A stretch of 47,159 nt of DNA from assembly GCA_002501655.1 (NCBI GenBank), contig DANY01000040.1, positions 1 through 47,159 of the forward strand, given 5' to 3'. Origin of the DNA: Methanoculleus sp. UBA303 (lineage in GTDB: Archaea > Halobacteriota > Methanomicrobia > Methanomicrobiales > Methanoculleaceae). Below, one piece after another: positions 28,212 to 37,217 of this stretch. The notes under the pieces are model-generated. The model was not told the origin of the DNA. It saw only the letters and a list, made by a program, of their open reading frames with translations, and searched no databases. The stretch's first letter is position 1; each line of letters opens with the position of its first letter. The translations under genes and the position numbers were made by a program.

Positions 28212-29069
28212 ATGAGACTTCACCAGGGCTGCACGGATTGCCTGCTCTCCCGTGTCGAGTATGAGAGCCGGCTCTGCACCGACGATGAGGCGCTCGTCCT
28301 GAAGATCGCCGGGGCGTGCCGGGACCTCCTCCAGTGCTCTCTCGCTGACCCGGTGCCCGCACCCGTCATCGCGAGCCGGGTGCACCGCCTCGCCTACCGG
28401 ATGATCGGCGACGCCGACCCCTACCGGTCCTTGAAGCGGGCCAACAACGAGGATGCAATGGCGGTCTCTCTGGCGGTGCGCCGCGACCTTGTGACATTCC
28501 GCGACCTTGTGCTCGCGTCGGTCATCGGCAACACGCTGGACTACGGCTCGGAGGCCCATACCGTCACCGACAACTTCGTCGAGTTCTTCCGCCGGGAGTT
28601 TGCGGCGGGATTGACCGTTGATGATACCGACGCGATGGAAACCCTCACCTCCCGGGTGGTCTACATCGCCGACAACTGCGGTGAGATCGTCTTTGACGCT
28701 CTCCTCGCCGGCCACCTCAGGAAGAGCGGGTCACACGTCACGTTTGCCGTCCGGGGCGCACCGATCTTGAACGACGCGACGATCGAGGATGCAGTGGCGC
28801 TCGGGCTCGACCGCAGGGTGGATGTGCTCACCACCACCACGGACGGCATCGCCGAACTCGGCCTCAACCGGGATATTGCCCCACCGGCCCTCACGGACGC
28901 CCTTGACCGTGCGACACTCATCATCGCCAAGGGCATGGCCAACTACGAGTCGCTCTCCGATGAGCGTGACCTCCCGCCGGTGGCCTACCTGATGTCGGTG
29001 AAGTGCAGCCCGATCGGCGCGGATATCGGTATCCCGGTAGGCTCCCGGGTCGCCCTCCTCCGTGAGTGA
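28212..29069 (+). CDS. DUF89-family protein, putative metal-dependent phosphatase
   Basis: This 285-residue protein belongs to the DUF89/ARMT1 family, whose studied members are metal-dependent phosphatases that remove damaged or overflow sugar phosphates. Visible family parts are the N-terminal CTDCLLSRVEYE with its CxxC, DPYRSLKRANNEDAM near residue 73, SVIGNTLDYGS near residue 97, and the metal-site stretch YIADNCGEIVFDALL near residue 150, with Asp and Asn ligands. Near the C-terminus IIAKGMANYESL and MSVKCSPIGADIG complete the active-site region. Cysteines at the start are typical of the archaeal group. The ATG at 28212 has no strong ribosome-binding site. The gene is alone after tRNA-Pro and its physiological substrate cannot be told. 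Confidence 0.88.
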   Translation: MRLHQGCTDCLLSRVEYESRLCTDDEALVLKIAGACRDLLQCSLADPVPAPVIASRVHRLAYRMIGDADPYRSLKRANNEDAMAVSLAVRRDLVTFRDLVLASVIGNTLDYGSEAHTVTDNFVEFFRREFAAGLTVDDTDAMETLTSRVVYIADNCGEIVFDALLAGHLRKSGSHVTFAVRGAPILNDATIEDAVALGLDRRVDVLTTTTDGIAELGLNRDIAPPALTDALDRATLIIAKGMANYESLSDERDLPPVAYLMSVKCSPIGADIGIPVGSRVALLRE

Positions 29070-29951
29070 CCCGCCGTGGAGTCCGGAAACGAGTGCGAGA
29101 GGCGACCCCAGGGCAGCGCGGGCCCGGGGATCTCTCCCACCCTACCCCGCCGGGTACATGGGTGTATATAAGAGATTGTGGTCGGAAATTAACTGCGTTT
29201 AAACAATCCCTATGATTAAAGGATACATCTTAAGGCCCTGATTATTATTTTAATAGATATATTTGCCCAGATAATTATTGAAAAATATTATATATCTAGT
29301 ATTATAGACACTGGATCGGGGAAATACCACACCCAGTGATCATCAGTCGTTCAATTCCATCAGCAATTACCACAATTAACAACATACCTACCACACCAAC
29401 CAGCATACAAGGATTCGGTGAGGGGCGATTCCGCAGCATACGGCGCTCCTGCACCAGCATTCAGCGACCACGAGGGATTACACCAGGCCACGACATCTCG
29501 GGTGTGGCCCCCCACCTCATTCCGTGAGGCTAGACCTCACTTCATTCTTTTTATCGGCTTTGTTGAACCCCTACCTGCTGGCTCTCGATGGTCGCACTCC
29601 CGGGGCACCCCGGTACGCGGCTCTCCACCGGACATCCCCATGACCGCCCCCGCTCTGAGAGAGGCGGGGAACGACTGCCGGAACGTGCGACGGTTCACAG
29701 AACCGGAGCATGAGCGCCAGGGAGACATGCCGAGGGAGAAAGCCGATCCGGGGGACAGGCCGGGCCTGGCGCCCCCCTCATCGGGGCAGGGAGAGACCCG
29801 AACAGGATTTCAACGGAGCCGCTTTGTCACAAGCCTTTCCGCCGGCCCGCCCCCCTTGACGCGCAAACGCCGTCCACGACACGTTGACGTATGGCATAGA
29901 GAGGATGCAACAGTTAGAAAGGTGAACTGCCCCGCGTCGCCAGGAAACCTG
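29070..29951. other. Long gene-poor region with an AT-rich core
   Basis: Almost 900 bases contain no gene I can support. The part 29160-29420 is strikingly AT-rich against GC-rich surroundings, with several TATA-like strings (GTATATAAGAG at 29163, AATATTATATATC near 29285). Positions 29525-29541 hold the inverted repeat GTGAGG-CTAGA-CCTCAC, followed by CATTCTTTTT, which could end a short RNA. The GTGAACTGCCCCGC at 29922 resembles the IS-end fragment at 27993. The longer plus-strand reading frame (29418-29972) has a composition typical of chance GC-rich frames. The region may hold a decayed mobile element or a small RNA. Confidence 0.5.
29525..29552 (+). terminator. Possible stem-loop terminator
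   Basis: A perfect six-base stem (GTGAGG / CCTCAC) with loop CTAGA is followed closely by TTCATTCTTTTT. It could terminate a transcript from the TATA-like element at 29163, but no gene is seen between. Confidence 0.3.
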
Positions 29952-29981
29952 ACCGCGCCGGAGAAGAGGTGAGGGCGCGGT
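29952..29981 (-). terminator. Stem-loop after pgk
   Basis: The inverted repeat ACCGCGCC ... GGCGCGGT with a 14-base loop lies 6 bases after the pgk stop in the minus-strand direction. There is no T-run directly after it, so its role as terminator or 3' stabiliser is uncertain. Confidence 0.35.
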
Positions 29982-29986
29982 GCCGC

Positions 29987-31201
29987 TCACCCGAAGATCT
30001 TCCGGGACATCTCCAGCGCCTCGATGGCAGGCATCTTCTTCCCGGTCAGGAACTCGATCGCCGCCCCGCCACCGGTGGAGATGTGCGTGAACTTCTCCTC
30101 GAGGCCGAGCCGTTCGATGGCCGCGCCGGAGTGCCCGCCGCCCACCACCGAGAACTCCACGGTGGAGGCCGCCCTCAGCAACTCAAAGGTGCCGACGGCA
30201 AACTGCTCCTCCTCGAAGAGCCCGGCAGGACCGTTCACCACAACCGTCCCCGACCCGGTGATCTCCCTTGAGAGGAGGTCGATCGATTCGCTCCCGAGGT
30301 CCAGCACCTGGGCATCCTCCGGAACAGCATCCACCGGATACTCCACCCGCTCGCCGTCCTCACGGACCGCGACCGAGTGCGGCATCAGGAGCCTGTCCCG
30401 GTATGTCTCGATGAGGTCTTTTGCCGTATCGATCTCGCCCCGATAGCCCAGGTGGTCGATCAGCTGGATCGAAGGCCGCCCGATATCGTAGCCTGCCGCA
30501 AGCAGGAAGACGTTCGCCACCACCCCGACAACGATGACGCGGTCGGCCGTCCCCCGCGCGAGGACGTTCTCTGCGACAGCGATCGAGTCGTCCACCTTCG
30601 TCCCGCCGAGCACGAAGGTGACGGGGCGCGGGGCACCGGTAAAGACCCGGGAGAGGTTCGCAACCTCCTTCTCCATCAGGAGGCCGGCCACCGACGGGAG
30701 CGCGAGCGGCAACCCCACGATCGACGGCTGCGACCGGTGCGCCGTGCCGAAGGCGTCGTTGACATAGAAGTCGGCCATCGACGCCAGCCTCCGGACAAGG
30801 AGGGTCTTCTTCGCCTCCTCGGGCTTCAGGGTCAGGTTCTCCTCGGCGGCAAACCGGAGGTTCTCAAGCATCAGGACGTCCCCCCGCTTTGCGTTCCGGA
30901 TCGCCTCCCGGGCGCACCGCCCGAAGATATCGTCCACGTAGGTCACCGGGCGGCCGAGCAGACGCTCCAGCTTCGCCGCGTGTGCCTCAAGCGTCGTGTA
31001 GTCCTTCTTGCCGGGCCTGCTCTGGTGCGTGAGGACGACAAGCCGCGCATCCTCGAGTGCCTGCACCGTCGGCAGGTGCTCCCGGAACCGCTTATCGTCC
31101 AGGATCTGGTTTGACGAGGGATCGATGGGGGAGTTGAAATCCACCCGTAGCATCACCGTTCCCGTCAACTTCCCTGCATCAGCGAGCGTACCGATCTCCA
31201 C
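29987..31201 (-). CDS. pgk: Phosphoglycerate kinase
   Basis: This 404-residue enzyme transfers phosphate between 1,3-bisphosphoglycerate and ADP; in methanogens it works mostly in the gluconeogenic direction. Family hallmarks are LRVDFNSPID near residue 19, LVVLTHQSRPG near residue 54, MLENLRFAAEEN near residue 110, FYVNDAFGTAHRSQPS near residue 146, VLGGTKVDDS near residue 197, VVNGPAGLFEE near residue 323, and the terminal SVVGGGHSGAAIE and ISTGGGAAIEFLTG loops. It begins with GTG at 31201, with GGTGA about eight bases upstream. It follows the ATP synthase D-subunit gene by 21 bases on the same strand, so it may be transcribed with that operon. Confidence 0.97.
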   Translation of the reverse strand: MEIGTLADAGKLTGTVMLRVDFNSPIDPSSNQILDDKRFREHLPTVQALEDARLVVLTHQSRPGKKDYTTLEAHAAKLERLLGRPVTYVDDIFGRCAREAIRNAKRGDVLMLENLRFAAEENLTLKPEEAKKTLLVRRLASMADFYVNDAFGTAHRSQPSIVGLPLALPSVAGLLMEKEVANLSRVFTGAPRPVTFVLGGTKVDDSIAVAENVLARGTADRVIVVGVVANVFLLAAGYDIGRPSIQLIDHLGYRGEIDTAKDLIETYRDRLLMPHSVAVREDGERVEYPVDAVPEDAQVLDLGSESIDLLSREITGSGTVVVNGPAGLFEEEQFAVGTFELLRAASTVEFSVVGGGHSGAAIERLGLEEKFTHISTGGGAAIEFLTGKKMPAIEALEMSRKIFG

Positions 31202-31222
31202 CGGGTATCACCTGACCCCTGA

Positions 31223-31849
31223 TCAGGCGCTCCGCGCCTTAATCTTTTTCAGGCGGAAGAGCTCCTCACGTTCCATCTCATCGAGCCGCATCTTGATGAA
31301 GTCTCTGCCCTCGGTGAGTTCAGGGATCACCTTAAACTCGAGCGCGTTCACGCGCCGCTTGGTGCCCTCGATCTCATCGAGCAGCCGCTTCATGGTCGTC
31401 TCGATCTCGGCGGCCTCGATGATAGCCTCGAGCAGGTCCTCGAACGCCTCCGCGGTCTCGTCGATGACGGCAGATGTGCCGAGCATCCCGTAGCCGCGGT
31501 CGAGCACACCCTTCCGGACCGAAGACGCCTCGATCTCCGGGACGACGACGCCCATGATGTTCTTGCTTTTGAGGGAGATGGCCGGGATGTCCGCCGTCGA
31601 TAATGCGGCAGCCTTCACTCCGATAGCACCCTCGACCGTCTCGGCGAGTGCGATCATCTCCATTGCGTGTGTGTAGCGCTCCAGCAGTGCACCGCGGCTG
31701 TCTTTCGCCTGCTGCAGCACCTTGAAGAACTCCAGGATCAGCCCATCGCGCTTCATCTTTAAGATGTTGTAGCCGCGCTCCGAGAGCTTGATCCGTCGCT
31801 TGATGTTGATCAGTTCAGATCGGGTCGGCTTGATATCTCGTAGCGCCAT
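31223..31849 (-). CDS. atpD: A-type ATP synthase subunit D
   Basis: This 208-residue protein is the central-stalk subunit D (AhaD), a long coiled coil that sits inside the A3B3 head. The family beginning MALRDIKPTRSELINIKRRI, the LLKMKRDGLILEF-like segment (here ILKMKRDGLILEF), and the C-terminal KRRVNALEFKVIPEL helix are clear. It is the last ATP synthase gene on this transcript, 7 bases after atpB, and is followed by pgk. No G subunit gene is found. Confidence 0.96.
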   Translation of the reverse strand: MALRDIKPTRSELINIKRRIKLSERGYNILKMKRDGLILEFFKVLQQAKDSRGALLERYTHAMEMIALAETVEGAIGVKAAALSTADIPAISLKSKNIMGVVVPEIEASSVRKGVLDRGYGMLGTSAVIDETAEAFEDLLEAIIEAAEIETTMKRLLDEIEGTKRRVNALEFKVIPELTEGRDFIKMRLDEMEREELFRLKKIKARSA

Positions 31850-31856
31850 TGGACAC

Positions 31857-33248
31857 TTACCCCTGCGCCTTCTTCCGGTACTTCGGGTGGTACTTCTGGA
31901 TCAGTTCGCGGTCGATACGCACGAGTTGCTCCTCCGGCAGCGTCGAGAGGAGATCCCAGCTGAGGTCGAGCGTCTCCTCGATCGACCGGTCCTCGTAGAG
32001 GCCCTGCCTGACGAACCGGTCCTCGAAGAGGTCGGCGAACTCGAGGAACATCCGATCGCGCTCCGAGAGCGCGTCCTTCCCGACGATGGCCACAAGGCCC
32101 CGGAGGTCGTTCCCCTCCGCATATGCCGCGTAGAGCTGGTCCGAGACCTTCTTGTGGTCTTCGCGGGTGTGCCCCTTCCCGATACCGAGGTTCATCAGAC
32201 GGGAGAGCGAGGGCAGAACGTTGATCGGCGCGTAGATACCCTTTCGGTGCAGATCACGGTTGACCACGATCTGCCCTTCGGTGATGTAGCCGGTCAGGTC
32301 CGGGATCGGGTGAGTGATATCGTCACCCGGCATCGTCAGGATTGGGATCTGGGTCACCGAGCCCTTGGTGCCCTTGATGATACCGGCACGCTCGTAGATG
32401 CTTGCAAGGTCCGTGTACATGTAACCCGGGTAGCCACGCCGGCCGGGCACTTCTTCACGGGCCGCACCGATCTGACGGAGCGCCTCGCAGTAGTTGGTCA
32501 TATCCGTCAGGATGACCAGCACATGGTAGCCGAGTTCGAACGCCAGGTACTCGGCCGTGGTGAGCGCGAGACGCGGCGTGATGATCCGCTCGACGGCCGG
32601 GTCGTCTGCAAGGTTCAGGAAGACGACAGCCCGCTCGAGAGCGCCCGTCTTCTCGAAGTCGGCCATGAAGTAGTTGGCCTCTTCCCGGGTGATGCCCATG
32701 GCCGCGAAGACCACGGCGAACTCTTCCGTCGAGCCGGGCACCTTGGCCTGCCGGGCGATCTGGAGTGCCACATCGTTGTGGGGCAGACCGGAACTCGAGA
32801 AGATCGGGAGTTTCTGGCCGCGGACAAGGGTGTTCGTCCCGTCGATGGTCGATATACCCGTCTGGATGAAGTCCGCCGGGGACGCCCGGGCGTAGGGGTT
32901 GATGGCCGCGCCGGTGATCTCGAGCCGCTTTTCGGGCACGATCTCCGGGCCGCCATCGATCGGCTTGCCGCCGCCGGAGAGGATACGCCCAAGCATATCC
33001 TTTCCTACCGGCATCTTGATCGTCTCCCCGGTGAAGCGGATGCCTGAATCCCTGCCGATCCCTGCGGTGGTCTCGAAGACCTGGATAACCACAATCTCGT
33101 CGCTCGTATCCAGCACCTGGCCGCGCTTGACCGTGCCGTCGGCGGTCACGATGTTGACGAGCTCGCTGTAGCCCACCGGCTCCGTCTTCTCGACGAAGAC
33201 CAGAGGGCCCGCAATCTGTGTTACCGTTCTGTACTCCTTCATGGTCAC
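31857..33248 (-). CDS. atpB: A-type ATP synthase subunit B
   Basis: This 463-residue protein (AhaB) is the non-catalytic nucleotide-binding head subunit. It aligns with V/A-type B subunits: [17 protein letters not shown] at the start, [21 protein letters not shown] near residue 95, [19 protein letters not shown] at the position where A subunits have a P-loop (no GKT here, as expected), and [18 protein letters not shown] near residue 265. The start overlaps the atpA stop by four bases. Length is normal for the family. Confidence 0.97.
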   Translation of the reverse strand: MTMKEYRTVTQIAGPLVFVEKTEPVGYSELVNIVTADGTVKRGQVLDTSDEIVVIQVFETTAGIGRDSGIRFTGETIKMPVGKDMLGRILSGGGKPIDGGPEIVPEKRLEITGAAINPYARASPADFIQTGISTIDGTNTLVRGQKLPIFSSSGLPHNDVALQIARQAKVPGSTEEFAVVFAAMGITREEANYFMADFEKTGALERAVVFLNLADDPAVERIITPRLALTTAEYLAFELGYHVLVILTDMTNYCEALRQIGAAREEVPGRRGYPGYMYTDLASIYERAGIIKGTKGSVTQIPILTMPGDDITHPIPDLTGYITEGQIVVNRDLHRKGIYAPINVLPSLSRLMNLGIGKGHTREDHKKVSDQLYAAYAEGNDLRGLVAIVGKDALSERDRMFLEFADLFEDRFVRQGLYEDRSIEETLDLSWDLLSTLPEEQLVRIDRELIQKYHPKYRKKAQG

Positions 33249-34999
33249 GCCGCCCTCATGGCATCAAATTCAGCTTCCATGTCCTTTTGGATCTTCGCGA
33301 GCATGGGTTCGTAGTCCTTGGTGAACTTGATCTGCACAAGCTCGTTCTTGCTCTTTATGCTGATGACCTGCTGCGGGGTCGCTCCTACCGTCTGGGCAGT
33401 ACGCGCGAGGTCGGCGTAGTGTTTGATCGCCTTCATCATGTCGTACTGCTTGGTCATCGAGCAGTAGGTGTCCACGGGGTCGTAGGCGTTCTGCTGCAGG
33501 AAGATCTCCCGGATCATCCGTGCCACCTCGATGGTGACCTGCTCCTCGTCGGGGAGAGCGTCGGAACCGACCAGCTGGACGATCTCCTGGAGTTCGGCTT
33601 CCTTCTGGAGGACGCCCATCGCCCAGGCCCGGAGAGGGTTCCACTCGGGGGAGACCTCGCGGTCGTACCACTCGTTGAGCGCGTCCAGGTAGAGCGAGTA
33701 GGAGTTCAACCAGTTGATGGCCGGGAAGTGACGGCGCTGGGAGAGTTTCGCGTCCAGTGCCCAGAAGACCTTGACGATACGCAGGGTGTTCTGGGTGACC
33801 GGCTCCGAGAAGTCACCGCCGGGCGGCGATACCGCACCGATGACCGAGACCGAACCGCCCGTCTCGTTTAAGTTGATGACGCGGCCTGCACGCTCGTAGA
33901 ACTCCGAGAGGCGTGCCGCAAGGTATGCAGGGTACCCCTCTTCGCCGGGCATCTCCTCAAGACGGCTCGATATCTCCCGCATGGCTTCGGCCCACCGGGA
34001 GGTGGAATCGGCCATCAGGGAGACGTCGTAGCCCATGTCCCGGAAGTACTCGGCGATCGTGATGCCCGTATATACGGACGCTTCACGCGCTGCGACAGGC
34101 ATGTTCGAGGTGTTGGCAATCAAAACCGTCCGCTCCATCAGCGGGCGGCCGGTCTTCGGGTCCTCAAGATCCGGGAACTCGGTCAGCACCTCAGTCATCT
34201 CGTTGCCGCGTTCGCCGCAGCCGATGTAGACGACGATCTCGGCGTCGGACCACTTCGCGAGCTGCTGCTGGGTGACCGTCTTGCCGCTCCCGAACGGTCC
34301 GGGGATAGCCGCCGTTCCGCCCTTGGCGATGGGGAAGAGACCGTCCAGAATCCGCTGACCGGTGATCAGCGGGATGTCGGGGTTCAGCTTCTGCTTCACG
34401 GGACGGGGCACACGGACCGGCCAGCGCTGGAGCATAACGATCTCGGTGCCGTCCTCAAGGACGCAGACGGTCTCGTCGACCGTGAAACTGCCGGCCGCGA
34501 TCTTTTTGATCTTGCCGCCCTTCGAGCGGGGCGGGACCATGACCTTATGGACGATGTTCGTCTCCTGGACCGTGCCGAGGATATCGCCGGCCTTGACGAC
34601 GTCGCCCACCTTCATCGTGGGCACGAACTCCCACTTCTTCTCGTGGGAGAGGCCGGGAGCCGAGACGCCACGCTCGATGAAGTTGCCCATCTTGTTCACG
34701 AGCACCTCGAGCGGCCGCTGGATCCCATCGTAGATACTGGTCAGCAGACCGGGCCCGAGCTCCACTGCGAGCGAGAGACCGGTATTCGTCACCGGCTCAC
34801 CGGGCCTGATGCCGGCGGTATCCTCATAGACCTGGATGATGACGTTCTCACCCTGGATCTTGATGACCTCCCCCATCAGTTCCTCATTGCCGACCTTCAC
34901 CACGTCGTACATGTGTGCGTTGAGACCAACAGCAGTGACGACCGGCCCTGAAATCCGTTTCAAGGCTCCTTGAGCCTCGTTCTCTTTACCTTTCTTCAT
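33245..34999 (-). CDS. atpA: A-type ATP synthase subunit A (catalytic)
   Basis: This 584-residue protein (AhaA) is the catalytic head subunit that makes ATP. It has the Walker A motif [17 protein letters not shown] near residue 235, the inserted bulge domain region [17 protein letters not shown] near residue 165, [19 protein letters not shown] near residue 345, and [20 protein letters not shown] near residue 375. The ATG at 34999 is preferred because it overlaps the atpF stop in TAATG; a GTG at 35008 would add three residues. No intein interrupts the P-loop region, although inteins are known there in some archaeal A subunits. Confidence 0.97.
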   Translation of the reverse strand: MKKGKENEAQGALKRISGPVVTAVGLNAHMYDVVKVGNEELMGEVIKIQGENVIIQVYEDTAGIRPGEPVTNTGLSLAVELGPGLLTSIYDGIQRPLEVLVNKMGNFIERGVSAPGLSHEKKWEFVPTMKVGDVVKAGDILGTVQETNIVHKVMVPPRSKGGKIKKIAAGSFTVDETVCVLEDGTEIVMLQRWPVRVPRPVKQKLNPDIPLITGQRILDGLFPIAKGGTAAIPGPFGSGKTVTQQQLAKWSDAEIVVYIGCGERGNEMTEVLTEFPDLEDPKTGRPLMERTVLIANTSNMPVAAREASVYTGITIAEYFRDMGYDVSLMADSTSRWAEAMREISSRLEEMPGEEGYPAYLAARLSEFYERAGRVINLNETGGSVSVIGAVSPPGGDFSEPVTQNTLRIVKVFWALDAKLSQRRHFPAINWLNSYSLYLDALNEWYDREVSPEWNPLRAWAMGVLQKEAELQEIVQLVGSDALPDEEQVTIEVARMIREIFLQQNAYDPVDTYCSMTKQYDMMKAIKHYADLARTAQTVGATPQQVISIKSKNELVQIKFTKDYEPMLAKIQKDMEAEFDAMRAA

Positions 35000-35301
35000 T
35001 ACTTCCACAGATCAACACCCACCGATCTCTTGATTCTCTCTCTCATCGACAGGCCGCCCTCGTCTCCGCCGACAGCGATCACCGTCGGCTTAACGGAGTT
35101 CTCGAGGACGGTGCGGAGCCGCAGAGGGACCCGCTCCATGTCACTGCCCTTCAGCACGAGGATGCCGACGTCTTTGTCCTGGAGCACCCGGTTGATCTGC
35201 TCGACCAGGTGCTCGTCGGTCTCGGCCGCGTAGGTCTTCCTGACGCCCGCAAGCCGAAAACCAAGGATGAATTCACCGGTACCGACAACTGCGATCTCCA
35301 T
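34999..35301 (-). CDS. atpF: A-type ATP synthase subunit F
   Basis: This 100-residue protein (AhaF) is the small central-stalk subunit F that contacts subunit D. The pattern [19 protein letters not shown] at the start, [16 protein letters not shown] in the middle and the C-terminal [15 protein letters not shown] match the family. The stop is shared with the atpA start (TAATG). It follows atpC closely, with about one base between them. Confidence 0.95.
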   Translation of the reverse strand: MEIAVVGTGEFILGFRLAGVRKTYAAETDEHLVEQINRVLQDKDVGILVLKGSDMERVPLRLRTVLENSVKPTVIAVGGDEGGLSMRERIKRSVGVDLWK

Positions 35302-35302
35302 T

Positions 35303-36364
35303 CTACATCACCAGGTAGCCCTGTAACCGCTCACCGGGGAGGTCGGCCTCCTTGCCCCGGGCGAGAGCGCGAAGGTTCGCGACCTCGTACTTCTTCTCCT
35401 CCAGGTAAACCAGAATGGGAAGGATCGAGAACGGATACCGTTTCGACATCCGCTCCATCTGGTCCAGCTGGACCCGCGTCAGCGCAACCTCGATCTCATG
35501 GAGGACACTCTTGCCCCGGATAGCCTCGAGCGTGTTCAGGAGCGGGGCAGCCCTCACCTGCCTCTTTAAGGCGTCGATGAACTCGTCCCGGTCCTCAAGC
35601 CCGGAGAGCCGTTGCAGTTCTTCCACCGAGAACGAGCCGCCGGGGATCATCAGTTCCCGCACGTCCTCACGGACGTGCCCGGCCCGGAGGCGGAAGAGGT
35701 TCTGTATGTTCCGGGTATCGATCTCGAGCTCGATGTACTTCAGGAATATCTTCCCGCCCTTGACGCCTTCCGTGGCGTCGAGGATGAGCCGTGCGTAGTA
35801 ACTCTTGTAGAGTTCGTTCTCCAGGTGGGCAAACGACCCGGTCTCTATCGCACGAGGGAGTTCCGTCTCGAGGATCGGGTAGAATCGCTCGCCCTTGAGC
35901 GCCTCGACGACCCGTTCCGGCGAGTCTTCGGTGAGAAGACGGTCGAGGGCGACCTTGTCCAGCCTGCCGGCCGGGACCAGGACCTCCTTGATCTTGCCGG
36001 GCCGCATCCCCTGCATCTTCCCGCGCAGGATGGTGACGACGTTCTGGATATCCCAACGGCGCAGGTAACTGGCGGTGAAGTACTTCAGTTCCCCGGGCAC
36101 AAGCCCCAGTATGCTCTGATACTCCTTGGCGAGATTCCAGCTCAAGGCCTCCTCGACGAGGTTGATACCGGAGAAGGAGGTGCCGAGTTCATCGATCTCG
36201 GACCGGTAGTTGGTCTCGCCGATGAACCGGGTGATCTCAGGCAGGCTCATATTCAGCATCCGGAGATAATCTTCGCGCGGTATCAGCAGCGATCGCCGTA
36301 CCCGCATGCGGGTGCAGGCGTAGATGTAGTTGGTTGCCAATCCGCTACTACTTATCCCTGCCAT
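35303..36364 (-). CDS. atpC: A-type ATP synthase subunit C
   Basis: This 353-residue protein (AhaC) is the funnel-shaped connector between the central stalk and the membrane c-ring. Helical repeats typical of the family are present: [20 protein letters not shown] near the start, [16 protein letters not shown] near residue 185, [19 protein letters not shown] near residue 210, and the end [21 protein letters not shown] with [19 protein letters not shown]. It lies between atpE and atpF in the standard operon order. Confidence 0.96.
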   Translation of the reverse strand: MAGISSSGLATNYIYACTRMRVRRSLLIPREDYLRMLNMSLPEITRFIGETNYRSEIDELGTSFSGINLVEEALSWNLAKEYQSILGLVPGELKYFTASYLRRWDIQNVVTILRGKMQGMRPGKIKEVLVPAGRLDKVALDRLLTEDSPERVVEALKGERFYPILETELPRAIETGSFAHLENELYKSYYARLILDATEGVKGGKIFLKYIELEIDTRNIQNLFRLRAGHVREDVRELMIPGGSFSVEELQRLSGLEDRDEFIDALKRQVRAAPLLNTLEAIRGKSVLHEIEVALTRVQLDQMERMSKRYPFSILPILVYLEEKKYEVANLRALARGKEADLPGERLQGYLVM

Positions 36365-36376
36365 GTATGAACCTCC

Positions 36377-36955
36377 TCATGCAAACAGTATATCCGACGC
36401 ATCCTTCAGGGCGGATTCCCAGATCTCATCCAGGAACGTGCCGTAGCTGTAGTCGATCTGCAGCTCGCCGTCGTTGCTCTCGACGATGATGCCGCCGGGA
36501 ATAGTAACCGGATCACCCACGGTATAGCCCGAGAGGGACTTTGTCTCGCCGAGGATCTTCTCGACAACCGGGATATCCCGCTTGTTTGCGTGCACGGTAC
36601 CCTTCTTGATCTCCTTTGCCGCTCTCTTCAACAGGTCTGTGAGCGCCTTCTCGTGGAACTCAGCAGGCAGGTCACCGACAGCAGCGAGCGAGGCCGAGTA
36701 GACCTGATCCAGGAGCGTCTTCTGGGCGTTTAAGACCTGCCGTTTGACAACGAGGTTCGCTGCCGAGGCTTCCTGGTTGGCGATGTGGGCGGCAGCCCGG
36801 TCCGCTTCCTCTTCAGCCGAGACCTTGATCGCGGCAGCCCGGGCCTGTGCGTCCTTCAGGATCTCCTCGACATCGGCCCGGGCAGAGACCCGGGCCGCCT
36901 CAACCTCTCTTCGCCCTTTCTCCCGGATCTCGTTGACGACTGCTTCGAGTCCCAT
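36377..36955 (-). CDS. atpE: A-type ATP synthase subunit E
   Basis: This 192-residue protein (AhaE) forms the peripheral stalk with subunit H. The first 100 residues are a long Ala/Glu/Arg-rich coiled coil (VNEIREKGRREVEAARVSAR, DAQARAAAIKVSAEEEADR). The C-terminal globular head shows VTIPGGIIVESNDGELQIDY, the strongly conserved segment of the family. It follows the c-subunit gene by 11 bases. Confidence 0.95.
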   Translation of the reverse strand: MGLEAVVNEIREKGRREVEAARVSARADVEEILKDAQARAAAIKVSAEEEADRAAAHIANQEASAANLVVKRQVLNAQKTLLDQVYSASLAAVGDLPAEFHEKALTDLLKRAAKEIKKGTVHANKRDIPVVEKILGETKSLSGYTVGDPVTIPGGIIVESNDGELQIDYSYGTFLDEIWESALKDASDILFA

Positions 36956-36966
36956 GGTTCACTCCA

Positions 36967-37215
36967 TCAGAACAGAAGCAGCAGTGCAACCACAAGACCG
37001 AAGATGACGATGGTTTCGGGAATAACGGTAAGCAGCAGCACCAGACCGAATACGTCGCGGTTCTCCGCCGTCGCCCCGACCGCAGCAGAACCGATCGCCA
37101 TCTCCGCGACACCGGCACCGATGCCGGTAAGGCCGACAGCGAGGCCTGCGCCGAGTGCTTTCATTCCCAACTGCGATGCCTGTACCATTTCAAGAGTCAT
37201 GCCAACATCTACCAT
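36967..37215 (-). CDS. atpK: A-type ATP synthase c-ring subunit (K)
   Basis: This 82-residue proteolipid (AhaK) forms the rotor ring that carries the coupling ion. Two membrane helices are seen, about residues 19-47 (LGAGLAVGLTGIGAGVAEM) and 54-81 (VFGLVLLLTVIPETIVIFG). The ion-binding Glu is E67 in PET of helix 2. Helix 1 also has an acidic residue, E38, in GVAEMAIG. Unlike the doubled proteolipids of some methanogens, it is the single-hairpin 8-kDa type. Whether H+ or Na+ is used cannot be decided by eye, though an extra polar residue in helix 1 and Thr68 beside E67 are worth comparing with Na+-type rings. Confidence 0.96.
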   Translation of the reverse strand: MVDVGMTLEMVQASQLGMKALGAGLAVGLTGIGAGVAEMAIGSAAVGATAENRDVFGLVLLLTVIPETIVIFGLVVALLLLF

Positions 37216-37217
37216 TT

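Noticed and set aside
29160..29420. Replication origin in the AT-rich core
   Set aside because: There is no orc1/cdc6 gene beside it and I see no set of origin-recognition-box repeats.
29418..29972. 184-codon plus-strand reading frame in the gap before pgk
   Set aside because: It has Pro/Arg/Gly-rich composition, no family resemblance, no clear ribosome site, and it crosses likely repeat remnants. It is probably chance.
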